Made by a program: the position numbers and the translations under genes. Positions 27,101-32,047 of a stretch of DNA of 32,047 nucleotides are shown piece after piece (position 1 is the stretch's first letter; each line of letters begins with the position of its first letter). The notes below the pieces were generated by a model that was given only the letters and a program-made list of their open reading frames with translations, searched no databases and was not told where the DNA came from. The DNA is from Flavobacteriaceae bacterium (GTDB lineage: Bacteria > Bacteroidota > Bacteroidia > Flavobacteriales > Flavobacteriaceae), in assembly GCA_030065775.1 (NCBI GenBank), contig JASJDL010000009.1, positions 1 to 32,047 of the forward strand. Direction: 5' to 3'.

Positions 27101-27422
27101 CAATCTGGATTTCGAGGTCAAAGAGCTTCCTTTAGAAGCACAGCTCTCCCCTGTCTATGCCATTGTTACCGATGATTTTGACGGTGATGGCGATCAGGAT
27201 ATAGTTCTTGGCGGAAATCTTTACAGCGTGAAACCCGAAGTCGGTAGATATGATGCCAGTCATGGGGTATATCTTGAAAACCTAGGACAATTCCGTTTTA
27301 AAAATCACAGAGGCGGTAATGGTTTTTCTATAACCGGCGAAGTAAGAGACATAATAATAGATGATAAAAAACTTATTATATCCAGAAACAGGGATTCACT
27401 GGCCATATTTAACTATAAATAG
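24144..27422 (+). CDS. FG-GAP/VCBS repeat + ASPIC/UnbV domain lipoprotein (paralog 2)
   Basis: Lipobox (VVNFSC); [26 protein letters not shown] etc.; ASPIC/UnbV-like [37 protein letters not shown]. Confidence 0.93.
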   Translation: [1092 protein letters not shown]

Positions 27423-27423
27423 C

Positions 27424-30400
27424 ATGCGTAATAGTTATACGTTCTTAGTTGCAGCGGTTGTCATATGTATCTTCTCATGTTCGAAAAAAACCTCCGGACC
27501 TCCGGTTGAAAAGGCTGCAATTTATTTTGAATCACTCCCTGCCGACAGCACCGGCATCCACTTTTCAAATGACCTGTTTTTTAAAGATGATTTGAACATA
27601 ATAGAATTTCTGTATTACTATAATGGCGGCGGTGTCGCCGTAGGGGATATCAATAATGATGGCTTAGACGACATTTACTTCACTTCAAACATGACTAGCG
27701 ATAAGCTGTATTTGAATCTCGGTAATTTTAAGTTCAAAGATATTACTCAAGTCGCAGGTATTTCAACCGATTCAACATGGTCTACAGGTGTCACTATGGA
27801 AGATATCAATAATGATGGATTACTTGATATTTATGTTTCGAAAGTTGGTAATTATAAAGACCTACAAACCAACAATAGGCTCTATATTAATAATGGTGAT
27901 CGAACATTTTCTGAACAAGCATCATCTTATGGCTTAGATTTTTCAGGATTCTCGACGCAGGCCTCTTTTTTTGACTATGATAATGATGGCGATATGGATA
28001 TGTACCTCTTGAATCATGCGGTGCACACCCCAAGAAGTTATGGTGATATTAGAATGCGAAAGGTGAAAGACAGCCTTTCAGGCGATCGACTTTATGAAAA
28101 TAAATTGAATGAAGGTCTGTCGAAATTTCAAGACGTCACCGAATCTGCCGGAATCTATTCCAGCGCTTTAGGTTATGGACTCGCATTAATTACTTCAGAT
28201 GTCAATAAAGATGGATTCATTGATATTTATGTAGGTAATGATTTTCATGAGAATGACTACTTATACATCAATCAGGGAAACGGGTCTTTTCAGGAAGCTA
28301 TCTCCGAATATATAGATCATACGACACGTTTTACTATGGGTATCGATATTTCAGACATTAACAATGATTCAAGACCAGATATTTTTACACTCGATATGAT
28401 GCCTTATGATAAAGAAATATTGCTAAAGTCTAGTGGCGAAGACTCCGATAAGGTAAGTCAGATCAAAAAGAATTTTGGTTTTGAAATGCAATATGCAAGA
28501 AATACCTTGCAAATTCAACGTGAGGATAATTCGTTTGCCGAGTTGGCGCTTATGACAGATACCTATGCTACCGACTGGAGTTGGTCTACACTGATTCAGG
28601 ATTTTGATAATGATGGATTCAAAGATATTTATGTTACAAATGGTATTTACAAAAGACCTAATGATTTAAACTATATCAATTTCCTGAGTAATACAAACTT
28701 CGCCAAATATGATCAAACGAAGCAAAATGAGCTCGAAAAAAAATTGATTGACGAAATGCCTACCATAAATTTGCCGAATAATATTTTTAAGAATAATGGA
28801 AATCTGGGCTTTGAAAGATTGACTGAGAACGCCGGTCAAATCCCGTCCTACTCCAACGGTGCTGCATACAGTGATTTTGATAATGACGGTGATATCGATT
28901 TGGTGGTTAACAATATTAATCAAAAAGCTTTTATTCTAAAAAATGAAAGTGAAAATGTTCAGCAGAATAGTCATGTAGCCCTGGACCTCAAAGGCAATTC
29001 GTTGCTTAAAAATACAAACGGATCAAAAGTTTACCTATATGCCGGTGATCAAGAATATTACCAGGAACTTACGAGTACAAAAGGATACCAATCGAGTTCA
29101 ACACATAAGGTACATATGGGTCTGGGAACTACTTCACAAATTGACTCGGTAAAAATAGTTTGGTTGGATGGTACAGAACAAATTGAGAAACAAGTAAAGA
29201 TCAACCAATTAAATGCGATAGAAAAAAGCTCTGATGCAAGACCAACCTATAGAACAGCTTTCAAAACAGAGAACGAAGCAGAAAGATTTCCCTTTGTACA
29301 TATAGAAAATAATTATATCGATTATGAAAATGAACCGCTGGTTCCTGAAAAACTCTCCACAGAAGGACCTTGTGCTGTATCGGCTGATTTTAATAAAGAT
29401 GGTTTACAGGATTTATTTATTGGAAATGCCAGGTACCAGACACCTGTTCTTTATTTGAAACAACCTAATGGAGACTTCAAAAAACACGTTCAAGATGTTT
29501 TTATCAAAGATGCAATTTATGAAGATGTAGACGTCGAGGTATTTGATATTGAAAATGACGGCGACCTTGACTTATATGTAATGAGTGGTGGTGGTGATAA
29601 GGTAGAAAACGATGCCTATTTAGAAGACCGAATATATATCAATGATGGTCAAGCGAACTTTACAAGGCTAATGAAGCCCTTAATAAAAACCAATGGTGGC
29701 AGTGTTAGCGCTGGAGATTTTGATGGCGACGGCTTTGACGATCTTTTTATCGCCAATCGATCGATTCCCGGGGGCTATGGATTATCACCCTACAGCTACA
29801 TACTTAAAAATAACCAAAACGGTACATTCATTATGGTAAATAAAGTGCCTTTAGGTATGATAACAGATAGCCAATGGATTGATATTAATGGTGATCAACT
29901 ACTTGATTTAGTTGTGGTTGGCGATTGGATGCCTGTCACAGTACTAGTCAATAAAGGTGATCTTAAATTCGAAAATGCCACTAAAGAACTTGGTCTGGAA
30001 AAATCTTCGGGTATGTGGAATGCGGTTGTGGTGCATGATATTGACGCTGATGGAAGACCAGATATCATCGCCGGAAACGCAGGCCTCAATTTGAAATGGA
30101 AAGCATCAAAAGAAAGACCAATAAAACTCTATTTGGACGATTTTGATAATAACCAACAAGTTGACCCCATCATATTCCATGATTTTTATGGTGCGTATGT
30201 TCCCTTTGCTTCTAGAGATCATCTCGTAAGCCAAATGCCTTCACTGAAGAAGAAGTTTTTAAGTTACACCGAATTTGCTAAAATCAAAACTATAGAAGAT
30301 TTGGTGGGCAGTAGTGAAGAAAATATCTTAGAAGTGAAAGAAATCAATGAATTACGTTCTATGGTATATTTAAATACCAATGCCGGGTTTAAAGAACAAC

Positions 30401-30693
30401 CTTTGCCGTTTGAAGCACAACGAAGCTCCATCGAAGATATCGCTATCCATGAAAATGAAAATCAAGAAAGTAAACTCATTTACGTTGGGAACTTTAGAGG
30501 ATATATTAATGAATTAGGACAGAATACCGCAAATTCAGGTGGGGTCTTAACCATAAATAACGGTGCGATTCATCAGGTTATAGACTTGAATGTACCTTCC
30601 AATCTGAACACCAGAAAAATAGTTAAATTAGATAAAAATAGATACCTGGTTCTTGCCAATAACGATAAATCTTATATTTTTGAAACTAATTAA
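27424..30693 (+). CDS. FG-GAP/VCBS repeat + ASPIC/UnbV domain lipoprotein (paralog 3)
   Basis: Likely start ATG 27424 ([19 protein letters not shown]), 1 nt after the upstream stop; [25 protein letters not shown]; ASPIC/UnbV-like [36 protein letters not shown]. Confidence 0.93.
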   Translation: [1089 protein letters not shown]

Positions 30694-30712
30694 TAATCAG
30701 AAAGAACGTATT

Positions 30713-32038
30713 ATGAAGTCAAGAGTTTTATTAGTTGCGTCACTACTTATTTTACTCATAGGGTGTAAAAAAAATGAAGAGTATAAAGCTACGTTAAGTG
30801 ATCCCGAATTGTTTCATTCGGCTGTTAAGAAATTAACAGATGTCATTGTCTACGATATTTTCTCTCCACCGGTGGCGTCACGTGTTTATATGTATCCAAG
30901 TGTGGCGGCATATTCAGTGATGCAACAAGGCAATGCAGACGCGTACCATAGTTTATTTGGTCAACTCAAAGGCTTGGAAGCTATACCCAAGCCTGACTCT
31001 GAAGTCATTAATTTTAATCTTGCGGCGTTTTATGCGCACACTGTCGTAGGAAAACAATTGATTTTTTCGGAAGATAGGATTACGGCTTTTCAGGATGAAA
31101 CCGTTGAAAAATTGAAAGAGCAAGGGGTGCCGAAAGATGTATTAGACGCCTCCTTAGATTATGGCAATAAAGTAGCCCAGCACATCTTAAAATGGTCTAA
31201 AACCGACTTATACGACCAGACCAGAACTTATCCAAAGTATACTATAAAGCAAGAAGATAAATTTTGGAAGCCCACACCTCCAGATTATATGGATGGTATC
31301 GAACCACATTGGAACCAGATTCGTACCGTGGTATTGGATTCTGCAAATCAGTTCCCGCCAATTCCACCCGTTAAGTTTGACTTAACCGAAGGCAGTGAGT
31401 TTCAAAAGCAGTTAATGGAAGTCTACGAAGAAGGGCGTGGTAAAGATGCTGAAAGTAAGGAAATTGCCAGTTTCTGGGATTGTAACCCTTACGTTTCGCA
31501 TCATAAAGGGCATGCTATGTTCGCCACAAAAAAAATTACTCCTGGTGGGCATTGGATAGGTATTACGGCCATATCTACCAGACAGGCAAAGAGTGATTAT
31601 GCAGAAACAATAAACGCCTATGCCAATGTATCGATTGCACTTTTCGATGCTTTTATAAGCTGTTGGGATGAAAAATGGCGAAGCCTTGTAGTGCGACCGG
31701 AAACTTTGATAAATCAGCATATGGACGAAGAATGGGTACCTCTATTACAAACCCCTCCTTTTCCTGAATATACCAGTGGCCATTCGGTGATTTCCCGAGC
31801 TGCTGCCGTGACTCTCACTAATTTGTACGGTGATAATTTTCATTTTAACGATACCACCGAGCTTGAATATGGCTTACCCATGCGTAGTTTTAAATCATTT
31901 ATTCATGCCTCTGAAGAAGCTGCAATTTCAAGGTTATATGGTGGAATCCATTATAGAATGGCAATTGATGAGGGTGTAACACAAGGCCATAAAGTTGGAG
32001 ATTTTATCGTCGCAAATCTTCAGACAAAAAAGGAATAA
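30713..32038 (+). CDS. PAP2-superfamily / vanadium-dependent haloperoxidase-like lipoprotein
   Basis: Likely start ATG 30713 (lipobox LLIGC); KWRSLVVRP = KX6RP, EYTSGHS = SGH, SRLYGGIHY = RX5H: the complete PAP2/haloperoxidase signature. Confidence 0.9.
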   Translation: MKSRVLLVASLLILLIGCKKNEEYKATLSDPELFHSAVKKLTDVIVYDIFSPPVASRVYMYPSVAAYSVMQQGNADAYHSLFGQLKGLEAIPKPDSEVINFNLAAFYAHTVVGKQLIFSEDRITAFQDETVEKLKEQGVPKDVLDASLDYGNKVAQHILKWSKTDLYDQTRTYPKYTIKQEDKFWKPTPPDYMDGIEPHWNQIRTVVLDSANQFPPIPPVKFDLTEGSEFQKQLMEVYEEGRGKDAESKEIASFWDCNPYVSHHKGHAMFATKKITPGGHWIGITAISTRQAKSDYAETINAYANVSIALFDAFISCWDEKWRSLVVRPETLINQHMDEEWVPLLQTPPFPEYTSGHSVISRAAAVTLTNLYGDNFHFNDTTELEYGLPMRSFKSFIHASEEAAISRLYGGIHYRMAIDEGVTQGHKVGDFIVANLQTKKE

Positions 32039-32047
32039 GCTCGTCTT

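Noticed and set aside
27361-27423. 62-nt overlap of VCBS paralog 3 with paralog 2
   Set aside because: Lipoprotein signal starts at ATG 27424; the overlap is an ORF-caller extension.
20460-30200. Recurring GAT-AAT-GAT-GGN DNA motifs as a possible CRISPR or satellite array
   Set aside because: Irregular spacing and in frame with DxNxDGxxD protein repeats; explained by coding.
31412-31720. 102-aa minus-strand ORF within the haloperoxidase-like gene
   Set aside because: Antisense to conserved coding sequence; no independent support.

Overview
A 32-kb window from an AT-rich Bacteroidota (probably flavobacterial) chromosome; the taxon is inferred from SusC/SusD, DUF4270, TAnnTTTG promoter boxes and family content. 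Left part (1-9.2 kb): 3' end of a DUF4270 gene cut by the window edge, a partner outer-membrane protein, an OMP beta-barrel, trxB, and a minus-strand block of hypothetical lipoprotein/secreted protein, DUF2807 (GIN-domain) lipoprotein, SnoaL/DUF4440-like protein, PspC-domain membrane protein, PadR regulator and DUF4870 protein. Right part (9.4-32 kb): a fructose-glycan/sucrose-type utilization locus with a secreted GH65 (minus) divergent from GH32 lipoprotein, sugar-porter MFS and PfkB fructokinase, then susC-susD, then a tightly packed run of three ~1,090-aa FG-GAP/VCBS + ASPIC/UnbV lipoproteins, a small orphan lipoprotein between the first two, and a lipoprotein with a complete PAP2/vanadium-haloperoxidase active-site signature. 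Points most worth following up: (1) susCD followed by three VCBS/ASPIC lipoproteins, an orphan lipoprotein and a haloperoxidase-like enzyme; (2) an intrinsic terminator whose T-tract ends 1 nt before the start codon of the first VCBS gene; (3) two tandem 16-bp palindromes exactly 31 bp apart upstream of susC; (4) four TGTAAAT boxes at 22/11/22-bp spacing before an unlisted 40-codon smORF. No tRNA, rRNA, CRISPR array or transposon was recognised. All family calls are by eye from motifs; no database search was run.
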